Below are positions 24,731-33,037 of a stretch of 38,320 nt of DNA, piece after piece (the first letter of the stretch is position 1; the number at the start of each line of letters is the position of its first letter). Under the pieces are notes generated by a model that saw only the letters and a program-made list of their open reading frames with translations, made no database searches and had not been told where the DNA came from. The stretch lies in contig JAFSKV010000086.1 of the NCBI GenBank assembly GCA_017448795.1, forward strand, positions 1 to 38,320, read 5' to 3'. A program made the translations under genes and the position numbers. The DNA comes from Synergistaceae bacterium (GTDB lineage: Bacteria; Synergistota; Synergistia; Synergistales; Aminobacteriaceae).

Positions 24731-25417
24731 CTATCTGTAATCCGGGTAAAGCTCCTTCGCCCGCTTGTCTGACACCTCGAAATGCTGGTAGTCCTTGAGG
24801 CTCTTCCATTCCCCGCCCCACTCAAAGCCGCGCTCAGTGAACAGCTTGTAGCAAAGATCATCCCTCGTTATCTTGTAGGGGAAATCCTTTGTCCTGTCCA
24901 CATAATCACCCGCTGTTGCCGGCTCAAATATTGTCCCTTTGTCCGTAACTCTGATGTAAGGATTGTACAGCGTGTTGATGTCGACAGCCAAGCCCAGACC
25001 GTGCTTTGAGATTCTCGTTGAGTGAGTGATGAACCTGAAGTTGAAGCATGATGAATTGTTGTCGCGCATTGATGTTTCATCGTCAGCATCATAATCATCC
25101 ACAAGCCTCACCCGTTCGATTGGGTAGCCTGCCTCGTACATTGCACGGAAGATTTCGAGAACGTCAGAGGCAATGTTTACGCTGCAAATCATTTCGCCCT
25201 CATGGGTTACGCCGTCTTTGTCCTTGTGGAGAACCCGAAGGTAGCGAAGATCCCCAAGAGGAATGGGGCAGTTGTCCTTGTATGATTTGCCTTTGATGCG
25301 GGCGAAAATTTCCGGGGTAATTTCCGAGACAGTGAAGCCGTCCTCAACGTCAGCAAAAATCGGGGAAGCCTGCAAAACCAACACAACGACCGCCGCAATC
25401 ATCAAAAATTTTTTCAC
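24731..25417 (-). CDS. exported M15-family (VanY/D-Ala-D-Ala carboxypeptidase-like) peptidase
   Basis: 228 residues from GTG 25417, after AAGGAG at 11 nt; the longer upstream frame has no translation signal. It has a Sec signal peptide (1-22, cleaving after IFA). The M15 zinc site is complete: SKHGLGLAVDI with H139 and D146, and YQHFEVS with H212 plus the catalytic Glu E214. The domain matches the M15_4 type of short peptidoglycan peptidases and should trim stem peptides in the periplasm. There is no cell-wall-binding module. It lies 13 nt upstream of the hydrogenase regulator, so it opens the peptidase-TM1266-hydE operon. Such a pairing of cell-wall peptidase and hydrogenase maturation looks accidental. 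It is divergent from the small gene at 25500. Confidence 0.88.
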   Translation of the reverse strand: MKKFLMIAAVVVLVLQASPIFADVEDGFTVSEITPEIFARIKGKSYKDNCPIPLGDLRYLRVLHKDKDGVTHEGEMICSVNIASDVLEIFRAMYEAGYPIERVRLVDDYDADDETSMRDNNSSCFNFRFITHSTRISKHGLGLAVDINTLYNPYIRVTDKGTIFEPATAGDYVDRTKDFPYKITRDDLCYKLFTERGFEWGGEWKSLKDYQHFEVSDKRAKELYPDYR

Positions 25418-25455
25418 GGCAATAATCACTCCTTGCAATGCAAAATGGGATACTC

Positions 25456-25464
25456 TGCTACAAT
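25456..25464 (+). promoter_or_regulatory. extended -10 promoter for the YjfB-like gene
   Basis: TG-C-TACAAT lies 35 nt before the ATG at 25500, an extended -10. The TTGCAA at 25433-25438 is 20 nt before the -10, too far for a normal -35. The divergent M15 peptidase gene starts only 82 nt away, so the two promoters share this gap. Confidence 0.55.
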
Positions 25465-25499
25465 ATACCACATCCACAAACAAAGGAGGTACAACCGTC

Positions 25500-25763
25500 A
25501 TGATTAACCTGAAGAGTTTTGACACACTCGGCGCAAACGGACTTGCCATGATGCAGGCAGGCCTTAACACCGCCAACGCCGCAAGCGCGCAGGTACTCGA
25601 AAGCGGAGCTGACCCAATGAGCATAGCAGAAGCCTCAATGGGAATGAGCCAGGCAAAAGTTCAGATGGCAGTAGGCTCATGGCTCGTAAAGCAGCAGAAC
25701 GAGCTTATGGAGACCTCGCTCCAGATTTTCGGGATCGGACAGAAACACAGCGGACTCTACTAG
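25500..25763 (+). CDS. small YjfB-like putative motility protein
   Basis: 87 residues from ATG 25500, after AAAGGAGGT. It is a single helical, Ala/Met/Gln-rich protein: LGANGLAMMQAGLNTANAAS, then ASMGMSQAKVQMAVGSWLVKQQNELMETSLQIFG. This resembles the YjfB putative motility protein family, whose members are short, cytoplasmic and often lie near flagellar genes, but the match is by pattern only and no role is proven. The gene is monocistronic with its own extended -10. A flagellar connection would fit the cheV gene 3.3 kb downstream. The N-terminus has no signal peptide. Confidence 0.6.
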   Translation: MINLKSFDTLGANGLAMMQAGLNTANAASAQVLESGADPMSIAEASMGMSQAKVQMAVGSWLVKQQNELMETSLQIFGIGQKHSGLY

Positions 25764-25775
25764 CAAAGACTCACG

Positions 25776-25808
25776 GCTCGCCTGAAACAAAACGGGCGGG
25801 CTTTATCT
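25776..25808 (+). terminator. candidate terminator after the YjfB-like gene
   Basis: A 7-bp stem GCTCGCC / GGCGGGC (one G-U) with a 12-nt loop is followed by TTTATCTT, a short broken T-tract. It is weaker than the other terminators in the window. Confidence 0.5.
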
Positions 25809-25832
25809 TATTCACACAAAGGGGGAGCAGGC

Positions 25833-27149
25833 TTGCAGACCCAAGACGAAAAAATTTCGCTCATCAACGGCAGGATTCATACGCAGTCAGGAACAGTGTC
25901 AAACATCACGTTCGAGCATGGCCGGATTGTCTCAGTTGATGATGACGCTGTGAGCTTTGACGGGAAAATCATAGACCTTCAGGGCAGAACAGCACTGCCC
26001 GGCTTCTGCGACACATGCAGCGACTTCCTTGCGTGGGCAGAATCACAGGAACGCCTGAGCCTCGCAGGTGTCCATTCATCACACGAAATGTCCGAGCTTC
26101 TTTCCGCATATTCACGCGCAAACCCCAAGCCACTCCGCGAATGGTACATAGCCGCAGGCCTCCCGGAAGAAATCATAATCTCACGCGATGACCTTGACAA
26201 CGTCATACAAGCACTGCCCTGCGCCGTTATTGACGCGAGAAACAGCCACGCCGTCCTCAACACCCCGGCCATGAATGAATTTAACATGCCGCAGGACAAC
26301 GTAGAGCTTGACGAGTTCACACAGCACCTTCCGCCCCTGAGCGAGGAGGACATAATACATCTGGTTAAGACTTACGCCCCAAAAGCCAGCGCGATGGGCA
26401 TCACTGAAATATGGGGGGAGTTCGGCCATGACGCAAAAAGACTGTGGGATATATTCTTCAGCGACGCGTATAACCTTCTCACGTTCAGGATGAGATGCAA
26501 TTTCGGCTTTGACGGGCTGAACAGCCTCAACGAGTTTCTGGCGGAAGGACTCAGGACAGGGGATGGGCTTCCTTTCTGCCGTCTCGGAGGAATCATAGTG
26601 TCAGGGAATCTTGAGCAGCAGGACCAGAAGAACATGATATTTTCCGCCCACCTTTCAGGCTGCCAGGTCATAAGCGACAACAGCAAATCATGCCTCAACG
26701 CCCTGGAACGTGTCATAAAACGCTCGCGCAAAATTTCCCGCCACGTGATACGCAGCGTAACATCAGGCCTTCTTGAGCGTATGCAGCTTTTAGGACTTGG
26801 GGGAATAGTTTTCGCCGGGCAGGAGAACGGATTCATTCATGAGGCGTTCCAGAACGGGCTGGTAATCTCATCTGGAAGCGGCGCGAACCTGACATCACCC
26901 GTGAAAGTCATAAGCGACATGGTGTCTCACGGACTGAGCGTAGCCGAAGCTCTGAGCGTTTACACGTGGTCGGCATCATGGAACGGCAAGGCGGAAAACA
27001 GAAGAGGCGGGCTTTCTGTCGGGAATGACGCGGACATTGTGATACTAGAACAAGATCCTTTCCTCGTGAGGCCGGAAGAAATAGCTGATATTGACGTGGC
27101 TATGACATTCTGCGCGGGGCGGGCAGTCTACGATTCAGGAGCAATATAA
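25833..27149 (+). CDS. amidohydrolase-superfamily protein lacking the metal-binding residues
   Basis: 438 residues from TTG, with AAAGGGGGAG ahead of it. The YtcJ/amidohydrolase_3 layout is clear: an N-terminal beta sandwich (INGRIHTQSG, VSVDD, LQGRTALPGF), the barrel, and the C-terminal EALSVYTWSASWNGKAENRRGG and GNDADIVILEQDP closing the sandwich. The expected D-x-H-x-H after LPGF reads D60-T-C-S-D64, with neither metal histidine. The later ligand positions are also changed: the HaxGDxA region reads HLSGCQVISDNS, the iEHa region RHVIRSV, and the sDxP region GANLTSP. The protein is therefore probably not a metal-dependent hydrolase and may be a binding protein or a dead enzyme. It lies 18 nt upstream of malQ and is likely cotranscribed with it. 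The unbroken full-length frame argues that it is conserved. Confidence 0.75.
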   Translation: MQTQDEKISLINGRIHTQSGTVSNITFEHGRIVSVDDDAVSFDGKIIDLQGRTALPGFCDTCSDFLAWAESQERLSLAGVHSSHEMSELLSAYSRANPKPLREWYIAAGLPEEIIISRDDLDNVIQALPCAVIDARNSHAVLNTPAMNEFNMPQDNVELDEFTQHLPPLSEEDIIHLVKTYAPKASAMGITEIWGEFGHDAKRLWDIFFSDAYNLLTFRMRCNFGFDGLNSLNEFLAEGLRTGDGLPFCRLGGIIVSGNLEQQDQKNMIFSAHLSGCQVISDNSKSCLNALERVIKRSRKISRHVIRSVTSGLLERMQLLGLGGIVFAGQENGFIHEAFQNGLVISSGSGANLTSPVKVISDMVSHGLSVAEALSVYTWSASWNGKAENRRGGLSVGNDADIVILEQDPFLVRPEEIADIDVAMTFCAGRAVYDSGAI

Positions 27150-27167
27150 TTCACAGGAGGAATAACA

Positions 27168-28673
27168 ATGACAAGACGGAGCGCGGGAATATTGCTGCCG
27201 GTAACATCACTTCCATCTGAGTACGGAATAGGAGATTTCGGGCCTGAAGCCTTGAAGTTCGCGCAGTTTCTTCATGACGCGGGACAAAGAATCTGGCAGG
27301 TTCTCCCAATGACTACGATAGATCCCGGCTGCGGCAACTCACCTTACAGCCCCACAAGCGCATTTGCCGGGAATTATCTTCTCGTCAGCCCTGAGATTCT
27401 CGCCGATGAAGGGATGATTACCGCCGACGAGCTGAAGAAAGCCGCCGCAAAATATGACTTCACGGGCAAACCTGAGCGTGTCGACTACGAGTCAGCCAGA
27501 GCCTTCAAGACCGAGATACTTAACGCCGCCTTCAAGAGGATGATGAAGGGCAATGCGTCGGACTTCAGGACTTTCACGGCCGGGACGGAATGGCTTGAAG
27601 CGTTCGCTATGTTCAGCGTAATCAAGCAGGTGAACGGCGGAATCCCGTGGTATGAATGGCCCGATGACCTCAAGCACAGGGACTCTTCTGCCCTCCGAAA
27701 GTTCAAGGCCGAGTACTCCGAGGAAATCGCACGTCAGGAGTTCTATCAGTATATATTCTTCCGTCAGGTCAAGGCACTTCATGAGCATCTCAGCGGACTC
27801 GACATTGAGATTGTGGGGGACATGCCGCTTTATGTTACGCGTGATTGCGCGGACGTGTGGCAGAATCCCGGACAGTTTGACCTTGACGAGGATTTGAACC
27901 CGGTAACAGTCGCAGGAGTCCCGCCCGATTACTTCAGCGCAACGGGGCAGCTGTGGGGCAACCCGTGCTACAACTGGAAGGCAATGGAGGCTGACAGCTT
28001 CACGTGGTGGACTAAGAGGCTGCGCAATCTTCTGGCCATGTTCGACAGAATCCGCATTGATCATTTCCGGGGGCTTGTGGCGTACTGGGCTGTTCCTTAC
28101 GGCGAGGAGACCGCGAAAAATGGGGAATGGGTTGACGTTCCTCACAAGAAATTCTTTGCGTCCCTCAAGGAAAATTTCCCGGATATGCCGTTCTGGGCTG
28201 AGAATCTCGGAATCATCACTCCTGATGTCGAGGAAGTCAGGCGGAATTACGAGATGCCGGGAATGCTGGTGCTTCATTTCGCGTTCGGGAATCCTGCCGA
28301 CAATCCTCATGCCCCCCACAACCACACGCGGGACTCTGTAGTCTACACCGGGACACATGACAACAACACTTCGCGGGGCTGGTTCGAGAATGACGCGACG
28401 GAAGAGGAGATCAACAATTTTGCGTCATACATAGGGCGCGGAGTCATGGACGGCTACATATTCACGAGCGAGGTAACGAGGCTTGCTGTGAGTTCTGTTG
28501 CCGGGACCGCAATAATCCCCATGCAGGATTACCTGAGGCTTGGTGCTGAGGCGAGGATTAATGTTCCGTCTACACCGTCGGGAAATTGGGAGTGGAGGAT
28601 GACTGCTGACGCTATACCGGATGGTCTTGCTGACAGGATAAGGGCGGCCTGCAAACTTTACGGGCGGGCGTAA
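27168..28673 (+). CDS. malQ: 4-alpha-glucanotransferase (amylomaltase, GH77)
   Basis: 501 residues, ATG after CACAGGAGG. It transfers glucan chains between maltodextrins in the cytoplasm during glycogen or maltose metabolism. GH77 marks are GILLPVTSLPSEYGIGDFG and QVLPMTTIDPGCGNSPYSPTSAFAGN near the N-terminus, VGDMPLYVTRDCADVWQNP and GVPPDYFSATGQLWGNPCYNW in the middle, and RIRIDHFRG with the nucleophile Asp. The acid/base Glu is in FWAENLGIITPDVEEVR and the transition-state Asp in TGTHDNNTSRGW. It is a short bacterial-type amylomaltase without extra domains. No other maltodextrin gene is near. The 289-residue open frame antisense to it is a shadow. Confidence 0.97.
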   Translation: MTRRSAGILLPVTSLPSEYGIGDFGPEALKFAQFLHDAGQRIWQVLPMTTIDPGCGNSPYSPTSAFAGNYLLVSPEILADEGMITADELKKAAAKYDFTGKPERVDYESARAFKTEILNAAFKRMMKGNASDFRTFTAGTEWLEAFAMFSVIKQVNGGIPWYEWPDDLKHRDSSALRKFKAEYSEEIARQEFYQYIFFRQVKALHEHLSGLDIEIVGDMPLYVTRDCADVWQNPGQFDLDEDLNPVTVAGVPPDYFSATGQLWGNPCYNWKAMEADSFTWWTKRLRNLLAMFDRIRIDHFRGLVAYWAVPYGEETAKNGEWVDVPHKKFFASLKENFPDMPFWAENLGIITPDVEEVRRNYEMPGMLVLHFAFGNPADNPHAPHNHTRDSVVYTGTHDNNTSRGWFENDATEEEINNFASYIGRGVMDGYIFTSEVTRLAVSSVAGTAIIPMQDYLRLGAEARINVPSTPSGNWEWRMTADAIPDGLADRIRAACKLYGRA

Positions 28674-28674
28674 T

Positions 28675-28985
28675 GGCGAAAAATCGGGCGTTACAGGCGG
28701 CTATGACCCGTTCGAGAGCAAATTTTTCGAGTACTTCGCGACCCGGTTTCACCTGCCCCTGAAGCTGGCCAAACTTACAGCGACATGTTACGCCGGGAGT
28801 CCCATAGCACAGTAAAGGAAATCTTCCCGCTTATCATGAACAATCAGCTTTGGCTGGGCAAGACAATTCACAGCGGAGACAGGAAATTTTATGTTCCCGC
28901 TTCGTATCCTCTTGAGGCGGCAGGGTGCGGGGTTGACGGCAAGACAGGGCGCAAGTTCATCCGCAAAATCGCAGAGTTCACCTGA
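28675..28985 (+). pseudogene. frameshifted coding remnant of unknown family
   Basis: The 406-nt gap between malQ and cheV (28674-29080) holds no intact gene. One frame from 28675 reads coding-like sequence (GGYDPFESKFFEYFATRFHLPL). Around 28750-28785 the reading shifts frame to PEAGQTYSDMLRRESHSTVKEIF, then continues PLIMNNQLWLGKTI, FYVPASYPLEAAG and GKTGRKFIRKIAEFT before stopping at 28985. Joined by one frameshift this gives about 103 residues with no start codon or ribosome binding site. I read it as a decayed gene whose 5' end is gone; a single sequencing indel is the alternative. I do not recognise the family. Residual base use is like its neighbours. Confidence 0.45.
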
Positions 28986-29016
28986 CACTAAGAATCCGCA
29001 AAGCCCGCATGAAGTG

Positions 29017-29025
29017 TGATAATAT
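29017..29025 (+). promoter_or_regulatory. extended -10 promoter for cheV
   Basis: TG-A-TAATAT lies about 56 nt before the cheV ATG. No -35 is clear. The cheV-unknown-rpoD genes may all be read from it. Confidence 0.45.
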
Positions 29026-29080
29026 ATAGCGACATGTCAGCTTTGTTATTTTCACCCGAAAGCAGAGGCCTTAATCACAA

Positions 29081-30016
29081 ATGCAGGAAGTCAAAAAAGT
29101 TACCACTGAAGCCGGGACTAATGAATGGCAGTTAGTCGTCTTCGTCCTTGGCGATCAGTCTTTCGCGATTAACGTCGACAAGACGAGGGAAATTCTGCGC
29201 TGGCCCGGAGTGCGCTCAATCCCTGATGCTCCCGTTGCCTTGATCGGAATCACATCCGTGCGCGGTGAGGTTCTCCCTATGGTTGACCTGAGAATCTTTC
29301 TCGGCATTCCCCCTGTTACCCCGATGGAGCAGAGCAAGGTTATCATAGCGGAGTTCAACGAGGTGAAGCTGGGCTTTGTGGTTGACGCTGTAGAGAGGAT
29401 ATACCGCATAAAGTCCGAGGATCTTGACGCGAGCATGACGGGGAAATACTTGGGCGACTGGATACTATACGTCATCAAGCGCGACTCACGCAACGTCCTC
29501 CTTCTCGACTATGAGGCGATAGTCCAGACAATAAGCCCTCAGCTCGTCATCCAGCATTCAGGAGACCCCGGCAAAGCCGTCGCCATGATGGAAGGTGTGG
29601 GTCATCCGGGGGACTATCATATTATTGTGGCCGAAGACTCCCCGCTTATCCGCAAGCAGGTTGAAGATGCGTTAATGGCAAGCGGCTTCACAGACCTTCA
29701 CATCTGCCCAGACGGAAAAGTTGCCTATGATGCTATAGTCGGGGCAAATGAACACTGCGACCTCCTCATCACGGACGTTGAGATGCCGAGGCTTGACGGG
29801 CTGACCCTGACCAGGCGCATAAAGGAAAACCCGGAGACGAAAGCTATACCCATCATAGTATTCTCATCGATAATGGCCAACGACATCAAGAACAAAGCCG
29901 CCAGCGTCGGGGCGAACTACCAGGTAACCAAGCCTGAAATCACGCAGCTTGTTGAGTGCGTCGTGAAAGTCATCCGAGAGAAGCAGGAGCGCGAGACAAC
30001 GGAGGCCGCAAGCTGA
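29081..30016 (+). CDS. cheV: chemotaxis coupling protein CheV (CheW domain plus receiver)
   Basis: 311 residues. Residues 15-155 form a CheW domain (QLVVFVLGDQSFAINVDKTREIL, GITSVRGEVLPMVDLRIFLG, GFVVDAVERIYRI). Residues 178-300 form a receiver domain with the acidic pair E185-D186, phosphoacceptor D232 in LLITDVEMP, the switch Ser in IIVFSSI and the conserved Lys in VTKPEI. CheV couples CheA to chemoreceptors, and phosphorylation of its receiver tunes adaptation. I see no strong ribosome binding site before the ATG; the 40 nt upstream hold only CAGAGG. No che operon is adjacent. The gene for the following unknown protein overlaps its stop. Its presence implies a motile or receptor-guided organism. 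Confidence 0.95.
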   Translation: MQEVKKVTTEAGTNEWQLVVFVLGDQSFAINVDKTREILRWPGVRSIPDAPVALIGITSVRGEVLPMVDLRIFLGIPPVTPMEQSKVIIAEFNEVKLGFVVDAVERIYRIKSEDLDASMTGKYLGDWILYVIKRDSRNVLLLDYEAIVQTISPQLVIQHSGDPGKAVAMMEGVGHPGDYHIIVAEDSPLIRKQVEDALMASGFTDLHICPDGKVAYDAIVGANEHCDLLITDVEMPRLDGLTLTRRIKENPETKAIPIIVFSSIMANDIKNKAASVGANYQVTKPEITQLVECVVKVIREKQERETTEAAS

Positions 30017-30696
30017 TACTGCCCTTCTGGAACTCTGAGCTTTATGTTGAGATCTCCCCTTGGTTTCCTTTCGGGAGGGATTATCAGCCTGTTTCGGTCA
30101 ACAGATTCTACGATTCCACACTCAGCAGCATAGCCCGGTCATGTATGGACTTGGACAGCGAGTTTTTCTTCATGGCCTCGCCTAAGACCGGGTGCGTGGG
30201 AAATCTTCCGCGTGAAAACTTCTTCAAGTGTCAGCCGGACAGCGCGTTTAACTTGGGATTCCTCATGATTCTGGGATATTCTGAGAAAGTCGAGAGGGCT
30301 GTTATATTGTCTCTTGGTCTCACAGGAGCGAAAAGCGGACTCAGCGCGGGTATAACGGCCTGTTCTATGTGGAGCAGGGGTGTCTTTGAGGGGACTGCGA
30401 GAGTTATTGCGGTCGCGGGTGATGATCCTTTCTATGACGGGACGGGGTATCTTCATGTGCTTGCCCGTGTTCTGGAGGACGTGAAGAGATTCACCGGGTG
30501 TTCTGAGCTTTCTTATTACGCCGAGAAATTCGGGTATGACCGTTTCTTTGTGGCGTGGGAGAATGACAATCCTTATGACATAGCGGCGAGCAGGATGCTT
30601 TCGGAGTTTGAGCTTGAAGGAACCCGTGAAGTTGTGGGGGGTTCTCCGCACGAGGATTTTCCGCCGTTCATGGGCGCGGCGGTCAGCATACAATAG
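30013..30696 (+). CDS. hypothetical protein coupled to cheV, probable CTG start
   Basis: The open frame can begin at ATG 29956 inside cheV, but a GGAGG lies 7 nt before CTG 30013-30015. That CTG forms a CTGA overlap with the cheV stop. From there the protein has 227 residues ([19 protein letters not shown] to the end). It is globular, mixed alpha/beta, with no signal peptide. One hydrophobic stretch (residues about 77-109, GFLMILGYS and [10 protein letters not shown]) could be buried rather than a membrane helix. Cysteines are scattered (SCM, TGC, FKC, TAC, TGC). I recognise no domain. Coupling to cheV and lying 13 nt upstream of rpoD suggest a housekeeping, lineage-specific gene. The start could also be ATA 30016 or CTG 30019, which are less well spaced. 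Confidence 0.6.
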   Translation: MILPFWNSELYVEISPWFPFGRDYQPVSVNRFYDSTLSSIARSCMDLDSEFFFMASPKTGCVGNLPRENFFKCQPDSAFNLGFLMILGYSEKVERAVILSLGLTGAKSGLSAGITACSMWSRGVFEGTARVIAVAGDDPFYDGTGYLHVLARVLEDVKRFTGCSELSYYAEKFGYDRFFVAWENDNPYDIAASRMLSEFELEGTREVVGGSPHEDFPPFMGAAVSIQ

Positions 30697-30709
30697 GAGG
30701 AGCGTTTAT

Positions 30710-31882
30710 ATGGCGAGAAAAAAGAAGGAAGACACTAAGAAAAAACCTGAAGCGGCAGAAGGAGAGTTTGAGGCTTCCTCATCAGCGGGGGAGGCTGCCG
30801 GGGGAAAAGGCAAGGACGCTGTATCTGACCTTCTCGACGAAGGGGCTGACAGGGGGTATGTTACTCACGATGATATAGAGCGTCATCTTCCTGCTGACAC
30901 TTGGGACGCTGACACGCTGGACAGGATTTTCACGAACTTGCAGGAGATGGGCATTGATGTTGTCGACAAGTCAGAGATAGGCAAGATGCCCCAGCAGTCG
31001 GACGCGCGCGAGGAGTATATTCCTACTGTTGACAGCGAGATAGGCAAGCTGGATGACATTCCGCTTACTGACCCTGTGAGGATGTATCTGCGTGAAATCG
31101 GGAAAGTTTCACTGCTTACAGCGTCCGAGGAAGTGGCTCTTGCGCAGAAAATGGAAAACGGCGATGTTGAGGCGAAGAAACGTCTCATTGATGCTAATCT
31201 GAGGCTCGTTGTAAGCATCGCGAAGAAGTATATCGGGCGCGGGATGCTCTTCCTTGACCTGATACAGGAGGGCAATCTAGGGCTGATACGGGCTGTTGAG
31301 AAGTTCGACTACAGGCGGGGCTTCAAGTTCAGCACCTATGCTACGTGGTGGATACGGCAGGCTATAACGAGGGCTATTGCTGACCAGGCAAGGACTATAC
31401 GTGTTCCTGTCCACATGGTGGAGACTATCAACAAGATGGTGAGGGTATCACGCCAGCTTGTGCAGGAGCTGGGACGGGAGCCTTCAGACGAAGAAATAGC
31501 CGGAAGGATGGGCATTGAGCCTTCAAGGGTTGAGGAGATACGGAGGATTTCACAGACTCCCGTGTCTCTTGAGACTCCCATAGGCGAGGAGGAAGACTCA
31601 CAGCTGGGCGACTTCATAGAGGATCACGAGCTTCCCAGCCCGGACGAAGCGGCGGCGGGTCATCTCCTCCATGAGCAGATAGAAGACATGCTTTCTACCC
31701 TGTCAGACCGTGAAAGGGAGGTTCTCCACTTCAGGTTCGGGCTTGAAGACGGTCATTCTTACACGCTGGAGGAAGTCGGCAAGAAGTTCAACGTGACACG
31801 CGAGAGAATTCGACAGATTGAGGCCAAGGCACTGCGCAAACTCAGGCAGCCCAGCAAGAAGCTGAAGGATTTTCTGGACTGA
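30710..31882 (+). CDS. rpoD: primary RNA polymerase sigma factor RpoD/SigA
   Basis: 390 residues from ATG 30710, after AGGAGGAG; the upstream part of the frame reads over the preceding gene. A Lys/Glu-rich N-tail is followed by region 1.1 ([22 protein letters not shown]) and then region 1.2 ([31 protein letters not shown]). Region 2 is the usual [31 protein letters not shown] with [29 protein letters not shown]. Region 3 covers [16 protein letters not shown]. Region 4 contains [49 protein letters not shown]. The whole primary-sigma set is present, so this is the housekeeping sigma. The usual dnaG neighbour is missing; it lies between the cheV-linked gene and a channel gene. The extended -10 promoters of the window are its likely targets. 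Confidence 0.97.
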   Translation: MARKKKEDTKKKPEAAEGEFEASSSAGEAAGGKGKDAVSDLLDEGADRGYVTHDDIERHLPADTWDADTLDRIFTNLQEMGIDVVDKSEIGKMPQQSDAREEYIPTVDSEIGKLDDIPLTDPVRMYLREIGKVSLLTASEEVALAQKMENGDVEAKKRLIDANLRLVVSIAKKYIGRGMLFLDLIQEGNLGLIRAVEKFDYRRGFKFSTYATWWIRQAITRAIADQARTIRVPVHMVETINKMVRVSRQLVQELGREPSDEEIAGRMGIEPSRVEEIRRISQTPVSLETPIGEEEDSQLGDFIEDHELPSPDEAAAGHLLHEQIEDMLSTLSDREREVLHFRFGLEDGHSYTLEEVGKKFNVTRERIRQIEAKALRKLRQPSKKLKDFLD

Positions 31883-31897
31883 TGGACGGAGACGGAA

Positions 31898-32977
31898 ATG
31901 TCAGCTAAAGGTTTCATGAACACGGTAAAGAATGCTAGGCGGGGCGTGTCCCTCGCGAAGAAGGTGCATTACAGCATCACGCTCATGATAACGGGGCTTG
32001 CGGGGTTCATCTGCCTGAGCGCGTTTTTCCTCTGGTGGCAGGAAAAAGGATTCAGAGGGTCATACCTAGACTCTCTTTGGTCTATGATGTTCACGCTGAT
32101 AGGCCAGGGGGAGTTTGCTTCCTACCCTCACACATTCGCCGGGAAAATCACGGTGTTCCTGGTGTCTATATTCGGCGTTGCGGTCTTGGGGGTCGTTTTC
32201 GCCAATGTGATGCAGAGCATAATCAACAGCAAGATAAAGCAGCTTATAGGGGAGATGATGGGCATAAACACATGCAAGTTTGAAGGCCACGTGCTTTTGT
32301 GCGGATGGAACACGAAGGCTGCGTATATTCTCCGCGAGCTTATGGCCTCCGGGACTCAGGCGGCTTTAATCGCTAAGGAAAGGCCGGACGAGTTGGACAG
32401 CAACGTATTCTTCATTCAGGGCAACCCTTCAGACCGCGACACTCTCATACGCGGGGGGATACAGAAGGCTCACAGCGCAATCATCCTGAAGGATCCCAAT
32501 TTCGGCGAGGACGACTCACACTCAATACTGACAGCCCTGGCCGTAGAGGACACAGCACCGGATGTCTATACTGTGATGGAGCTGTACAACCCTGACAATG
32601 AACGGTACGCCAGATACGCGCATGTTGACGACATACTTTATTCTGACAGCCTCGTCGCCAACATAACGGCCATGTGCACGCAGAACGAGGGCATATCGCC
32701 TTTCATCAGGGACATACTTTCTGCGGCGGATGACGGACACAGCTTCGCGGCTTTTGACGTGCCGGAAGACTACAAGGGGAAGACAATACGGGACATGTTC
32801 GGGTATCTCAGGAGCGAGGGCGCGCTTCCTGTCGGGGTGATCACTCCTCCCTCAGGAGCCGGGCATATCCCCTCGTCGGCCTGGATATCCCAGGTCAACC
32901 CGCCTGACAGCATGACGGTCACGCTGCCTATGAAAGTCGTCTGCATCGTGAAAGACAGCGGAGGACAGAAACAGTAG
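31898..32977 (+). CDS. RCK/TrkA-N-gated ion channel with non-canonical selectivity filter
   Basis: 359 residues. Two membrane helices (about 27-47 and 83-107) flank a pore segment, LDSLWSMMFTLIGQGEFASYP. A cytoplasmic Rossmann RCK (TrkA-N) domain starts at about 130 (GHVLLCGWNTKAAYILREL), and a C-terminal domain (about 260-355) is TrkA-C-like. The layout is that of a MthK-type two-helix K+ channel with a regulator of K+ conductance. The filter, however, is TLIGQGE (66-72), not TVGYGD: Tyr is Gln and Asp is Glu, with Ile before the first Gly. Selectivity is thus uncertain; it could be a poorly selective cation channel. It begins 15 nt after rpoD and is probably cotranscribed with it. The hairpin at 32989-33019 lies after its stop. 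Confidence 0.85.
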   Translation: MSAKGFMNTVKNARRGVSLAKKVHYSITLMITGLAGFICLSAFFLWWQEKGFRGSYLDSLWSMMFTLIGQGEFASYPHTFAGKITVFLVSIFGVAVLGVVFANVMQSIINSKIKQLIGEMMGINTCKFEGHVLLCGWNTKAAYILRELMASGTQAALIAKERPDELDSNVFFIQGNPSDRDTLIRGGIQKAHSAIILKDPNFGEDDSHSILTALAVEDTAPDVYTVMELYNPDNERYARYAHVDDILYSDSLVANITAMCTQNEGISPFIRDILSAADDGHSFAAFDVPEDYKGKTIRDMFGYLRSEGALPVGVITPPSGAGHIPSSAWISQVNPPDSMTVTLPMKVVCIVKDSGGQKQ

Positions 32978-32982
32978 CACAC

Positions 32983-33019
32983 AAAAAACGGGAGACCCTG
33001 AAACCCTCAGAGCCTCCCG
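32983..33019 (-). terminator. intrinsic terminator of the ADP-ribosylglycohydrolase operon
   Basis: On the minus strand CGGGAGGCTCTGA / TCAGGGTCTCCCG pairs over 13 bp (a few G-U) around a 5-nt loop and is followed by TTTTTT. It starts 18 nt after the stop of the last operon gene. On the plus strand the same hairpin, followed by GAAATTT, may weakly end the channel transcript. Confidence 0.88.
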
Positions 33020-33037
33020 GAAATTTCCAGACAAGAA

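Noticed and set aside
27492-28358. 288-residue minus ORF antisense to malQ
   Set aside because: Long but with no domain, no ribosome binding site and no family sequence; it is a shadow of the strongly conserved malQ.
32983-33019. Hairpin assigned as a terminator of the channel gene only
   Set aside because: The T-tract is on the minus strand, so it chiefly serves the ADP-ribosylglycohydrolase operon.
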